64,000 bases of DNA from Pedobacter sp. W3I1. Its GTDB lineage: Bacteria; Bacteroidota; Bacteroidia; Sphingobacteriales; Sphingobacteriaceae. Made by a program: the position numbers and the translations under genes. How positions within the stretch are numbered: position 1 is the first letter of the stretch; each line of letters opens with the position of its first letter. The DNA is taken from NCBI RefSeq assembly GCF_030816015.1, contig NZ_JAUSXN010000001.1:5208001-5272000 (forward strand). The letters run 5' to 3'. This document shows, piece after piece, positions 43,085 to 52,690 of this stretch. A model generated the notes under the pieces. That model was not told the DNA's origin and did not search any database. It saw nothing but the letters and a program-made list of their open reading frames with translations.

Positions 43085-43093
43085 TTTTCCACA
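43085..43093 (+). promoter_or_regulatory. DnaA-box-like site (TTTTCCACA) beside the MraZ boxes
   Basis: TTTTCCACA, 8 bp beyond the outermost MraZ repeat. It is the same 9-mer that occurs three times before ftsZ. Confidence 0.35.
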
Positions 43094-43462
43094 TCTTTTT
43101 TGTTACAGTAATGGTCGCTCAATATAGTTAGAATAAGCTTATTTGCACAATCAAAAACCCATTATTAACTGATAATAAGCAGGTTAAAAATAAATTACTA
43201 AAAAGTGTCACGTTCGCCCAGCTTTTCCCATAAAATTTAAATAGCGCTAAAAATGAGTGCCTTAATGACTGATAAAAGGGTGCCAAGAGCATTCATTTTA
43301 TTCCTATGCACCTGCCTACAGAAAAAATATTAAAACGTTCTCCCAGCCGGAAAATAAGGGCGATGAGTATAAAAATTACGCAAACGTTTGACCACTATTT
43401 AGATTTTCTTTATCGGCTGTTTATCTTTAATTTGGGTGAGCAACAAACGTAAAACCAAATAA
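43094..43462. other. Intergenic regulatory region between mraZ and the GH20 gene
   Basis: About 370 AT-rich nt with no gene. CAAACGTTTG (43381-43390) is a 10-bp palindrome of LacI type about 75 nt before the GH20 start, and TAAAACGTTCT at 43331-43341 is a half-match 50 bp further up. The rest shows no recognisable structure. Confidence 0.5.
43381..43390. promoter_or_regulatory. LacI-type palindrome (CAAACGTTTG) before the GH20 gene
   Basis: A perfect 10-bp palindrome with the central CG typical of LacI/GalR operators. It shares the core AAACGTTT with the palindrome before susC (47744-47757). Confidence 0.4.
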
Positions 43463-45502
43463 ATGATGACCAGATCCTTAAAAATTATACTTGTATTGGG
43501 CCTCGCCACCTCTACCAGTTTTTCGCAGGAAACGCAGCCAAACAACCTCCTTTTAAACCATATCATCCCAAAACCGCTATTGGTAAGTGCTGCTTCGGGC
43601 AGATTTGAATTAAAAACCACAACACCACTTTATTACAGCAAAGATGCACTGGTTCCGACCGGCGTTTTCACTGCATTATTAAAAAACAGCACAGGTATTA
43701 ACTTTAAAACCGTCCCTTTAAACGGAGAAAAACCAGGCATTCTGTTTATCGTATCGGATACATTAAACAGTCTGGGTGAAGAAGGCTATAAATTAAAAAT
43801 CGGCACTCAATCGATACATGTTTATGCTAAAACCGGGGCCGGAATTTTTAATGCCACACAAACCCTAAGGCAGTTGCTTCCTGTAGATATTGAAAGCAAG
43901 AAAAGCAATGGCAAAATAAACTGGCGCATTCCCTGTGGAGAGATTACCGACAAACCACGTTACAGCTGGCGGGGATACATGCAGGATGTGAGCCGTACTT
44001 TTTACGGCGTTGATGTAATGAAGAAATACATGAATGTGATGGCGCTTTATAAACTGAACGTGCTCCATCTCCATTTAACCGACGATCAGGGCTGGAGGAT
44101 AGAGATTAAAAAGTATCCTAAACTCACTTCTCAAAAGACGACGGTTTTTGATGCAAGTTCGAAACAGCCTGCCGAAAGAAGTGGTTTTTATACTCAGGAT
44201 CAGATCCGTGACCTGGTTAAATATGCCGCAGCAAGAAATATCACCATCATACCAGAAATCGATGTTCCCGGGCATTCATGGCCAACCGTACTCGTTTATC
44301 CGGAACTTGGAGTAAACCAAAACAGCAAACCGGATTATATCTTTCCGTTCTTAGATTCCTGGTCGCATTGGGGCAATCAGTTTACGCCAAACACCTTAGA
44401 TCCCACCAACGAAAAGGTTTACGAATTTCTGGATGACGTGTTTACCGAACTGGCCCAGTTATTTCCCGCAGCATACATTCACTTTGGCGGTGACGAGGTA
44501 CGTCATATACTGTGGGAGAAAGAACCACATGTACAGCAATTTATGAAGGAAAAATCGCTAAAAAACACAAATGAGCTTCAAAGCTATTTTGTAAGCAGAA
44601 TTTCGACTATTATTAAAGAAAAAGGAAAAAAGCCGATTGGGTGGAATGATATTTTAAGTGATGCCAAAAACCTGACCAAAGAAACAGCAATTATGTCGTG
44701 GCTGGGTGATGAAGCAATTGCCGATGCTGCAAAAAATGGCTTCTACGTTGTGGCCACCCCTACTGATCCGTTTTATTTCGACATTACCCAGGCCGACCGG
44801 AACGACGGTACCATGAGCGATCTGGCATATGGCAATATCAATTCGCTGGAAAAAATATACAATTACGAGCCTGAAACGGGACTAAGTGCTGAAGAAGGAA
44901 AGTTTATCCTGGGCGTACAGGCGAACCAGTGGACGGCCATTACCCAGGAGCTGAAAGATATGAATGTGCAGAATTTCCCGAGGCTTTTGGCGCTTGCTGA
45001 AGTGGGCTGGATTCCAAAGGGAGAACGTAACCTTGACAATTTCGAGGCCCGCCTAATCATCAACCGGAACCGCCTTAATGCGTTAAAAATTGATTATTAT
45101 AAACCAGGGGGATACATTACAGGCAAATGGGAACCTGCACAATTAAGCAGCGACTATCAAAATATAGAATGGGATGTAACCAAAAAAACCTACGCCAGCG
45201 GACGGATCACGACCGGGTTCTACTACACAGGCGGAGCCAACTTTATGGAGATTAAAAAAGTTGAGCTGTTAGAGAGCGGAAAAGTTGTAGCCCAGGATGA
45301 GCATATCGGAACAGCAGATAAATTTAGGGGAACGCATAAAAAGAAAAGCTTTTTGTACCATTTGCAATTGAACAACTACAATCCTAAAGCTAAATATACG
45401 CTAAGGATAAGTGCAAAAGGGATTAACGGAACAGACAGCAGAGGGAATTTTACTTATAATTTAAACCCTTTTGACCGACTGAATGTTGTTGAACCTAAAT
45501 AA
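43463..45502 (+). CDS. Beta-N-acetylhexosaminidase, GH20
   Basis: A 679-residue exported enzyme. It has a signal peptide (about 1-21, ending SFSQE), an N-terminal GH20b domain (about 30-150) and a GH20 barrel (about 155-520). The catalytic pair Asp344-Glu345 lies in HFGGDEVRH; substrate-binding LHLTDDQGWRIEIKKYP and IPEIDVPGHSW are present. A C-terminal beta domain follows. It removes terminal GlcNAc or GalNAc from chitin, glycoprotein or peptidoglycan fragments in the periplasm or at the surface. It has a LacI-type palindrome upstream and a strong terminator downstream, so it is monocistronic. Confidence 0.95.
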   Translation: MMTRSLKIILVLGLATSTSFSQETQPNNLLLNHIIPKPLLVSAASGRFELKTTTPLYYSKDALVPTGVFTALLKNSTGINFKTVPLNGEKPGILFIVSDTLNSLGEEGYKLKIGTQSIHVYAKTGAGIFNATQTLRQLLPVDIESKKSNGKINWRIPCGEITDKPRYSWRGYMQDVSRTFYGVDVMKKYMNVMALYKLNVLHLHLTDDQGWRIEIKKYPKLTSQKTTVFDASSKQPAERSGFYTQDQIRDLVKYAAARNITIIPEIDVPGHSWPTVLVYPELGVNQNSKPDYIFPFLDSWSHWGNQFTPNTLDPTNEKVYEFLDDVFTELAQLFPAAYIHFGGDEVRHILWEKEPHVQQFMKEKSLKNTNELQSYFVSRISTIIKEKGKKPIGWNDILSDAKNLTKETAIMSWLGDEAIADAAKNGFYVVATPTDPFYFDITQADRNDGTMSDLAYGNINSLEKIYNYEPETGLSAEEGKFILGVQANQWTAITQELKDMNVQNFPRLLALAEVGWIPKGERNLDNFEARLIINRNRLNALKIDYYKPGGYITGKWEPAQLSSDYQNIEWDVTKKTYASGRITTGFYYTGGANFMEIKKVELLESGKVVAQDEHIGTADKFRGTHKKKSFLYHLQLNNYNPKAKYTLRISAKGINGTDSRGNFTYNLNPFDRLNVVEPK

Positions 45503-45517
45503 ATAACATTTAATCTT

Positions 45518-45558
45518 AAAAAACACTTTTCGGTGCATGTAACCGAAAAGTGTTTTTA
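45518..45558. terminator. Intrinsic terminator of the GH20 gene
   Basis: AAAAACACTTTTCGGT and ACCGAAAAGTGTTTTT form a perfect stem of about 16 bp with a 7-nt loop; the T-run serves the plus strand. Confidence 0.88.
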
Positions 45559-45709
45559 ACTATTGTTATTGCATGCATTCAAAATTAATAGCGAAATATT
45601 TTACGATATTTTGCATTATCAACTGCCTTTTTGGTTTGCTATATAGCTGTATATATGCAAGGGAAATTTACCTGTTTTAAAGATGATAAAGCAAGTGCAT
45701 TCAGATCAT

Positions 45710-46231
45710 TTAGTAATCACCTAACACCCTAAAATATAATTCACGTTGTGAAATTACGAACAAGGAGATAAAGGTAAACAGAAAATTATCAAAATTTTTG
45801 TCGTCTCTAGCTACAGTACTTTCAAGCTCCCAGCCACTAAAAAACGTATGTTTTATTTTAAATAATCTTGTGCCATCATAAAACAGATTAATAGAGGGTT
45901 GTTTAGTCCAAAAGCTAACATGTGCAGAAATATCCAGATTAACACTAATCTGGTTGTTATTCTCATCCGATATTAGGCTAGTTATGGTTATCATGGGGAT
46001 ACTACCACCTAAAATATCACAAAACACAAAATCGCCCTTTTTTAATTGGAAGTTGCTTTTTTCGCTTTGGAGATTTTTCACCAGACTATATTCGCTTCCG
46101 GCCATATCACATGTAAGTATTTTTTCCTCCTCTTCTGTAAAGATGAACGAAAACAATTCCTGCCCTTCCGTATTGGTAATAACCAACTTAGGATCAGGTT
46201 TGCGAATTTGCCTTAAATTATAATAATTCAT
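45710..46231 (-). CDS. Hypothetical protein, beta-rich
   Basis: A 173-residue protein without signal peptide or clear membrane helix. It is mainly alternating polar and hydrophobic strands (KLVITNTEGQELFSF, ISVNLDISAHVSFWT, RLFKIKHTFFSGWELEST). The C-terminal NFLFTFISLFVISQREL is hydrophobic. The pattern recalls tubby/LURP-like beta-barrels but I see no diagnostic motif, so no function is given. It is preceded on the same strand by nothing close, and lies downstream of the DUF1080 gene's region with a terminator at 46255-46282 between them. Confidence 0.6.
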   Translation of the reverse strand: MNYYNLRQIRKPDPKLVITNTEGQELFSFIFTEEEEKILTCDMAGSEYSLVKNLQSEKSNFQLKKGDFVFCDILGGSIPMITITSLISDENNNQISVNLDISAHVSFWTKQPSINLFYDGTRLFKIKHTFFSGWELESTVARDDKNFDNFLFTFISLFVISQRELYFRVLGDY

Positions 46232-46254
46232 GGTAAGATATTTATTTAGAATTA

Positions 46255-46282
46255 TAGAGGCCAGGCATTTTCCAGGCCTCTA
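46255..46282 (-). terminator. Hairpin terminator of the DUF1080 gene
   Basis: TAGAGGCC (46255-46262) and GGCCTCTA (46275-46282) form an 8-bp stem 9 nt beyond the DUF1080 stop codon. Only a weak T-run follows on the minus strand. Confidence 0.6.
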
Positions 46283-46291
46283 CGTAAACAA

Positions 46292-47266
46292 TTATTTTGC
46301 AGGTATAATCACGATTTTCCGAAATTCAATAGGTGCATGATCTCCCTGAAGATAAATAGGCCCAGGTTCGCCTTCATTGCTATCCAATGCCCCTCCGGTA
46401 ATGCCCGGAATTTCCTGGTTGGAGATAATGGTTTTGCCATTGGCTACCACCGTAACTAAGCGACCAACAAGGGTAATATCATAACTCTGCCATTGATCCG
46501 AACCAAGTGTGGCCATTTCATTGGCTGCTAAAAATCCATAAACACCCCCGAATAGTACGCTGTTGGGATGCGCATCTTTTTTGCTGTCTTCGATCTGCAC
46601 TTCATAACGCCCTCTTAAGTATACTCCACTGTTTCCTCCTTTAGCATATTTGAATTCAACATGGAGCTTAAAATCATTATATTTCTGTTCAGTAATCAGG
46701 TTCGATCCTGCTTTCGGACTGGTTAGAACACCGTTTTTCACGATCCACTGGTTTTGCCCGTTGGTTTTCCAGCCCGAGAGATCCTTACCATTGAACAAAT
46801 TGATGGGTTTACCCCATGCTGGTGCAGCAGTTCTTTTCAGGTAAGGCGCCTTGACACCTTTCCAGCTGTATTGTTTACCATTGCAATCCGTCATTGTTCC
46901 CTGAATTCCGGCATCGGCCACCGAGCCATCAATAATCAAATTCGAGGTACCGCTTTCCCATTGTGGCGGGATTTCGAACCTGAATTTTCCATCATCAAAC
47001 TTTACTTCAGAAACGGGACGCGCGCTACCAGCGGTGGATACAAAGTAACCCACTAATGTTTTTACTCCGGATAGTTTTACCTCCAACCAGGCAGGTGCCG
47101 GTTTTCCGTTGATATCAACCGTGATATCCCACCGACCTATTAGTGCTGCAGGCGCTGTAACCAACCGAATATGATCGGGCTTTGTAATTGTTGCTGCAAA
47201 TGTTTTTTCAGACAGGCCTGCAATCAGCAAGCAGCCCATACCAAGTAAAAAGGTTTTTTTTCTCAT
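46292..47266 (-). CDS. DUF1080 (3-keto-disaccharide hydrolase-like) protein
   Basis: A 324-residue exported protein with signal peptide (about 1-25, ending TFAAT). Residues about 30-145 form a beta domain (RWDITVDINGKPAPAWLEVK). The C-terminal half is DUF1080: INLFNGKDLSGWKTN, KNGVLTSPKAGSNLITEQKY, YAKGGNSGVYLRGRYEVQIEDS and a PIEFRKIVI end. The concanavalin-like domain is found in enzymes that cleave 3-keto-glycosides. It lies between the GH20 gene and susCD, all probably for carbohydrate use, but is transcribed on its own. Confidence 0.85.
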   Translation of the reverse strand: MRKKTFLLGMGCLLIAGLSEKTFAATITKPDHIRLVTAPAALIGRWDITVDINGKPAPAWLEVKLSGVKTLVGYFVSTAGSARPVSEVKFDDGKFRFEIPPQWESGTSNLIIDGSVADAGIQGTMTDCNGKQYSWKGVKAPYLKRTAAPAWGKPINLFNGKDLSGWKTNGQNQWIVKNGVLTSPKAGSNLITEQKYNDFKLHVEFKYAKGGNSGVYLRGRYEVQIEDSKKDAHPNSVLFGGVYGFLAANEMATLGSDQWQSYDITLVGRLVTVVANGKTIISNQEIPGITGGALDSNEGEPGPIYLQGDHAPIEFRKIVIIPAK

Positions 47267-47861
47267 AGATGTAAGTAAGTCATATGATATCCTGGTCTGT
47301 TAATCAGGACTAAGGATAATTTGAGGAAGATAAAACTTATTTTTTTAAGTACAATACTTACACCCTTGGCGCGAAAAATTAGATCTGCGTTTCATTAATT
47401 TTTAATTTTAATATTTACCACCTAAGAAGTTTCGAAGCATAAATTTCTAAGCTTGTCTGGCAATTTGTTTTTGTCCCTTTTTCCTGGTAAGCGTGCATAT
47501 TCTGGGAAGACAGCTATATGTAAAACGCATGTATAAATTCTGCACATAGTCGACCAATTAAAAATTATTTTTTCAATTGATTTTATTGTATCAATATTTT
47601 TACTAAATTAGATTAACAAAATTAAATATCGTCTTATCAACCCGATAACAAACAACTACAAACTTAAAGATTTGAATACTTTATAATAGAGACTAAAACT
47701 AAAAATTCTCATAGGAACGACCAAAATAATCGTATTAGTGGGCGTAAAACGTTTTACCTTTTTTATTCAATAGTGCAAAAAGATCTTTTGATAGCGGGTT
47801 ATCGCATAAGCCTCGACAATTTAATTGAGTGAACATTAACTAAACTAAACCAACAAATTGT
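47267..47861. other. Long regulatory gap upstream of susC
   Basis: Nearly 600 AT-rich nt with no gene. The palindrome GTAAAACGTTTTAC sits at 47744-47757, about 105 nt before the susC start. No ECF sigma or anti-sigma gene is nearby. The rest holds no repeat I can recognise. Confidence 0.5.
47744..47757. promoter_or_regulatory. LacI-type operator (GTAAAACGTTTTAC) before susC
   Basis: A perfect 14-bp palindrome with central CG, the layout of LacI/GalR/CcpA operators. It sits about 105 nt upstream of susC. Confidence 0.55.
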
Positions 47862-50800
47862 ATGAAAATGAGGAAAATTTTTTCCGCAATCAATGCCCTG
47901 GAGATCAAATTTCCTAGCGCAACCAGAGGCCTGCGGAACCTAACACTCGTAGCTGTTGCTGGCCTTGGCTTACAGAATGCGGCTAAGGGCGAAGACATTG
48001 TAAGAAACAAAAAGATCATTCCAATTCCATTCGCTATGGTAAACCATTCTAATGGCATCAGCGAGAGACTATCCAAGACGATTAATGGATTGGTAACTGA
48101 CGAAACCGGGCTCCCCCTACCTGGCGCAACTGTATCAGCCAAAGGAACGAACGCTAAAACAGTTACCGGAAGTGATGGAAAGTTTGTATTAAACGTTCCC
48201 GATAATGCCACAACATTGGTGGTTTCTTATATCGGTATGAATTCTCAGGAGGTAAACATCAGCAACCTGACCAATGTGACCATAAAGTTGTTACCATCAG
48301 GTAATGCAAACCTAACAGAAGTAGTGGTTACCGCTTTGGGTGTAAAACGCGAAAAAAGGGCACTAACCTTTGCTGCGCAGCAACTCGCAGGCCCTGAATT
48401 AACCAAGGCCGGAAGTCCGAATTTCATGGAAGCTATAAGTGGCAAGGCTGCCGGTGTTGATGTGGGAATTAGTAATTCTGGCGTAGGGGGTTCAACAAAA
48501 ACAGTACTAAGAGGTTCAAAATCAATTACAGGAAATAGCGAAGCACTTTTCGTAATTGATGGAGTACCTGTAGTAAACAACAAAGGCGGACAACCTGGCT
48601 CTTATGGAGGAACCGATGGTGGAGATGGCCTTTCTGCATTGAACCAGGATGACTTTGAGTCGGTTACAATTTTAAGGGGTGCGAACGGGGCCATTTTATA
48701 TGGCAGCCAGGGTGCCAATGGTGTAATTTTAATCAACACCAAAAGAGGTCAGAACGGCAAAATCGCTATCGCTTTAAATTCTACCCTAAATTTTAGCCAG
48801 GCGGCAACATTACCCGAATTCCAGTATAATTATGGCGCAATAGCCGGTAGCGATTACAGCTGGTCTAAAACGAAAGGTGATTATCAAAACAACTATATAA
48901 AGGATTTTTTTCAGACGGGGGTAAACACCATTAATTCTGTATCAGTATCTGGAGGAAATGAGCGGACAACTACCTATTTTTCTTATGGAAACAATAACGC
49001 ATCTGGTATTGTACCAACCAGTACGTACAACAAACATAATGTTACTTTAAGTCAGGAAACAAAATTATTTGATGATAAACTTACACTTAGTGGAAACGTA
49101 AGATTTTCTTACGAAAAATCAATGAATCGTTCTGGTGCAGGTTATTATAACAACCCGTTAACGGGGTTGTATTTATTTGCCAGGGAAAGAAATTTTGATG
49201 ATTACAAAACCAATTATCAAAAGTTTAGCGACACAAGGAACCTGTATGTACAAAACTGGTATTCGACTGAAGAAAAACAGAACAACCCTTATTGGGAATT
49301 ATATAACGATCCAAAACTGTCTACCAGCAAAAGGGTAATTGCTACGGCAAAAGCATCATACGCCTTTTTACCGCACTTTAAATTTGATGTACGTGGAAAC
49401 ATTGATTATAATGACAGATTATTGGACTATCGTTATGCCGCAGGCGGCAACTCGGTAAGCGTGAGTTCTAACGGCACATGGAATTACGCCAAGTACAATG
49501 ACCAGGCCTTATACGGTGATGCACTTTTAAGCTATGACAATACTTTCGGCAAATTCAGTTTGAACGGTGTAGCAGGAGGAAGTATTCAGGACTATACATT
49601 TAACGACGGGATGACTTTTGCAAACGGCACCACACCGTTACAATACCCAAATTTTTTCAGTTTTGCTAACCTGCCTTATAACCTGGTCATCAACCAGACC
49701 TACAGCAGGGTACAGAAACAAGGCTTATTTGCCAATGCGTCTCTGGGGTTCAAAGATATGATTTATGTAGATCTATCAGGGCGTAACGATTACGCCTCTA
49801 CCCTGGCAACTACCGGAAACGATTCTTACTTTTATTACTCGGCGGGACTTTCTGCTATTATCAGCCAAATGGTAAGCCTGCCCAAAGAAATCAATTTTTT
49901 AAAATTAAGGGCATCTACCTCGCAGGTTGGAAACGAGGTACCCTATAATATTGTAAACCCTGGCAACACTATCGGTGGTGCGGGTGGACCGAACGGCATA
50001 GGCGGAATTACCCGAAATACCCAGACACCTTTTGCAACACTCGTACCTGAAAAAATAAAGAGTAATGAAATTGGTTTGGAAGGCCGCTTTCTAAACGATA
50101 GATTAAGTCTCGATTTTACCTATTATAAAAATACAAGTACCAATCAATTCTTGTCCTTACCAGCCCCTTCTGGTTCTGGTTATACCTTTTACTATGTTAA
50201 TGCGGGTAAAGTTACCAACCAGGGTTTTGAACTAACATTAGGTGGAGACCCTATAAAAAATGAAAATTTTAAGTGGAACACCTCCGTTAACCTATCGCAG
50301 AACAAAAACAAGATCGTAGAGTTGATTGCCGACAACCCCACTTATCAGGTAGGTAGCGATAGCGAAGGTTTTAATTCCATCATTAAAGCTGGCGGTTCTT
50401 TCAATGATTTATATATTTTCAAATTTGCACGCAATGCATCTGGTCAGATTATACTGGATGATGCAGGAAAACCAACCAAGGCCGCAACGCAAGAATATGT
50501 TGGAAATGTGAATCCAAATTTCATCACTGGCTGGAATAACACATTCACCTACAAAAATTTCAGTTTAAGCGCTTTGGTAGCGGCTAAGTTTGGCGGCGTT
50601 GCTTTCTCTAAAACCGAGGCTTTCCTTGATTCGTATGGTGTAAGCAAAAGAACTGGCGATGCACGAGATGCAGGAAGTATTCCTATTAATGCCATTAAGG
50701 GCACTACCCCTCAAACATCGATTGATCCCGCACTTTACTACTCAACAATTGGCGATAGAAATGGGATTATGGAGCCTTATGTATTTTCGCGGACCAATGT

Positions 50801-51023
50801 TCGTTTAGCGCAGGTATCACTCGCTTATACCATTCCCGTTAAAGGTTCGGCTATTAAATCGGCATCTGTTTCTTTAATCGGCCGTAACTTATTTTTCTTC
50901 TATAAAAAATCGCCTTTCGATCCGGAGCAAGCAATGAGTACAAGCAACAGCATGCAGGCTAACGACGTTTTTGCGGTACCGGGTACACGTTCTTACGGGC
51001 TAAATCTTAAGTTAAACTTCTAA
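47862..51023 (+). CDS. SusC/RagA-family TonB-dependent transporter
   Basis: A 1053-residue outer-membrane glycan or peptide importer. It has an extended N-terminus with a signal-like hydrophobic stretch (about 27-40), a carboxypeptidase-regulatory-like domain (about 72-150, INGLVTDETGLPLPGATVSAKG), the TonB-linked plug with the SusC signature VVVTALGVKREKRALTFAAQ and FVIDGVPV, and a 22-strand barrel. It works with the SusD lipoprotein downstream. There is no anti-sigma-interacting (STN) domain, so control is not by a trans-envelope FecI/FecR relay. The LacI-type operator upstream fits instead. Confidence 0.95.
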   Translation: MKMRKIFSAINALEIKFPSATRGLRNLTLVAVAGLGLQNAAKGEDIVRNKKIIPIPFAMVNHSNGISERLSKTINGLVTDETGLPLPGATVSAKGTNAKTVTGSDGKFVLNVPDNATTLVVSYIGMNSQEVNISNLTNVTIKLLPSGNANLTEVVVTALGVKREKRALTFAAQQLAGPELTKAGSPNFMEAISGKAAGVDVGISNSGVGGSTKTVLRGSKSITGNSEALFVIDGVPVVNNKGGQPGSYGGTDGGDGLSALNQDDFESVTILRGANGAILYGSQGANGVILINTKRGQNGKIAIALNSTLNFSQAATLPEFQYNYGAIAGSDYSWSKTKGDYQNNYIKDFFQTGVNTINSVSVSGGNERTTTYFSYGNNNASGIVPTSTYNKHNVTLSQETKLFDDKLTLSGNVRFSYEKSMNRSGAGYYNNPLTGLYLFARERNFDDYKTNYQKFSDTRNLYVQNWYSTEEKQNNPYWELYNDPKLSTSKRVIATAKASYAFLPHFKFDVRGNIDYNDRLLDYRYAAGGNSVSVSSNGTWNYAKYNDQALYGDALLSYDNTFGKFSLNGVAGGSIQDYTFNDGMTFANGTTPLQYPNFFSFANLPYNLVINQTYSRVQKQGLFANASLGFKDMIYVDLSGRNDYASTLATTGNDSYFYYSAGLSAIISQMVSLPKEINFLKLRASTSQVGNEVPYNIVNPGNTIGGAGGPNGIGGITRNTQTPFATLVPEKIKSNEIGLEGRFLNDRLSLDFTYYKNTSTNQFLSLPAPSGSGYTFYYVNAGKVTNQGFELTLGGDPIKNENFKWNTSVNLSQNKNKIVELIADNPTYQVGSDSEGFNSIIKAGGSFNDLYIFKFARNASGQIILDDAGKPTKAATQEYVGNVNPNFITGWNNTFTYKNFSLSALVAAKFGGVAFSKTEAFLDSYGVSKRTGDARDAGSIPINAIKGTTPQTSIDPALYYSTIGDRNGIMEPYVFSRTNVRLAQVSLAYTIPVKGSAIKSASVSLIGRNLFFFYKKSPFDPEQAMSTSNSMQANDVFAVPGTRSYGLNLKLNF

Positions 51024-51035
51024 TATCTTAAAATA

Positions 51036-52613
51036 ATGAAAAAATTATGTTTAATGGTGCTTGCTTTGATCTTACTCAACTCCTGCACCAAGAATTTCGA
51101 AGAGATAAATACAAATCCGAATCAGATATCTGACAAAATGTTAGAGCAGGATTTTAACCTGGTTGGATCTTCCTTCTCGGGTATGTTATTTAACCTGATG
51201 GGACACCAGATTGAAGAAGATCTATGTTATGATAACTGGATGGGATATATGGGTACACCGACCCCTTTTGTAGCGAATGTGAATAATACAACCTATTACC
51301 TGCGTTGGATAGACGCCTACTGGAACCGTATATACGGCAGTGTAATGTCTCCATCAAAACAGGTAATAGAGCTTGCCGTAGAAAAAAAGTTGCCTTTATT
51401 TGGCGATTGGGCGAAATTAGTCAGGATATTGGCAATATCTAAATTAACAGCCATTTATGGTCCTGTAATTTATTCGAACTATGGCACTTCGGGCTTAGGT
51501 TCTATTAAATACGACAAAGAGTCTGATCTATATAACAACCTGTTTACCCAGTTAGATCAGATTGAAGCCAATTTTAAAGCCAATACATCGTACCTGGGTT
51601 TTACCAAATTCGATCCCAGCTATAAAGGCGACATCGCTTCATGGTTAAAATTACTTAATTCAGTACGCCTGCGTTTGGCCATGCGTTTGGTTAAGGTTAG
51701 TCCTGCAATTGCTAAAACACAAGGAGAAAAAGCCCTGGCCGATCCGGCTGGGTTAATTACTACCAATGCTGAGAATTTTCTGATTTCGTTAAATGGAGAG
51801 GTAATGCCTGTTTCGATGATTAGTTTTGATTGGAACGATACCCGTATGGGCGCAACAATGGAATCTTTTTTGGTAGGGTTAAAAGATGGGCGCATAACCA
51901 AATATTTTGCCGAAGTGAGTGATGCGACTTTAGCTGCAGATCATCCTACATACAAATATAAAGGTATCCGTGGTGGGGCTTATATCAATGCCAAAGATGA
52001 CAGGGTTCCCTACTCTACCGTGAGCACAGATTTCAAATCTGCTCAAAACAGAAGAGGATTCACGGCCTCAGAAATTGCCTTTTTAAAAGCCGAAGCAGCT
52101 TTAAGAGGTTGGGCAAACGCAGGTGATGCCAAAACAAATTATGAAAATGGAGTACGCCTTTCATTTGCCGACTGGGGAGCAGCAGGTGTTGATGCCTACC
52201 TGGCTGATGCAACAAGCAAACCTATCAACTACGTTGACCCAAAAGATAGCAGAAATAATTTCACGCCACTTTCTACCATTACAGTAGCCTGGAATGCAGG
52301 AGACACTAATGAGCTGAAACTCGAAAAAATTATCACACAAAAGTACTTAGCTACATTTACCAATACCTTAGAGGCCTGGGTAGATTTTAGAAGGACAGGT
52401 TATCCTAAAATTCCACATGTTGCTAAAAATGACAGCAGCCCGGATTGGGGTGTTATTACAGCAGATCAATGGATAAAGCGACTTGTATTTGTGCCTGCCG
52501 AAAGAACCGGAAATACTGCTGCTGTTGCAGAAGCCTCGACTTTTTTAAGTTCAGGTAAAGACGACATCGCATCACGCTTATGGTGGGATACCGCCAACGC
52601 CAATAATTTTTAA
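51036..52613 (+). CDS. SusD/RagB-family nutrient-binding lipoprotein
   Basis: A 525-residue surface lipoprotein: signal MKKLCLMVLALILLNSCTK with lipidated Cys17, then FEEINTNPNQ, typical of the SusD-like 2 (SusD/RagB) family. Tetratricopeptide-like helices follow (SWLKLLNSVRLRLAMRLVKV, SEIAFLKAEAALRGWA). The C-terminal motif FVPAERTGN is also usual. It binds the substrate above the SusC barrel. The start is 12 nt after susC, so the two form an operon that ends at the terminator downstream. No glycoside hydrolase is in the operon, so the substrate is unknown. Confidence 0.95.
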   Translation: MKKLCLMVLALILLNSCTKNFEEINTNPNQISDKMLEQDFNLVGSSFSGMLFNLMGHQIEEDLCYDNWMGYMGTPTPFVANVNNTTYYLRWIDAYWNRIYGSVMSPSKQVIELAVEKKLPLFGDWAKLVRILAISKLTAIYGPVIYSNYGTSGLGSIKYDKESDLYNNLFTQLDQIEANFKANTSYLGFTKFDPSYKGDIASWLKLLNSVRLRLAMRLVKVSPAIAKTQGEKALADPAGLITTNAENFLISLNGEVMPVSMISFDWNDTRMGATMESFLVGLKDGRITKYFAEVSDATLAADHPTYKYKGIRGGAYINAKDDRVPYSTVSTDFKSAQNRRGFTASEIAFLKAEAALRGWANAGDAKTNYENGVRLSFADWGAAGVDAYLADATSKPINYVDPKDSRNNFTPLSTITVAWNAGDTNELKLEKIITQKYLATFTNTLEAWVDFRRTGYPKIPHVAKNDSSPDWGVITADQWIKRLVFVPAERTGNTAAVAEASTFLSSGKDDIASRLWWDTANANNF

Positions 52614-52632
52614 TTTTTTTGAAATATTAAAC

Positions 52633-52670
52633 AATAAGGCCCTTGCAAATAGATCTGCAAGGGCCTTATT
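52633..52670. terminator. Bidirectional terminator between susD and pgk
   Basis: A perfect 15-bp stem AATAAGGCCCTTGCA / TGCAAGGGCCTTATT with an 8-nt loop, between convergent genes. Confidence 0.88.
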
Positions 52671-52690
52671 GGTATAAAGATTGATTGTTT

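Noticed and set aside
47267..47861. ECF sigma/anti-sigma control of the susCD pair
   Set aside because: No sigma-factor or anti-sigma gene is nearby and SusC lacks the N-terminal STN signalling domain.
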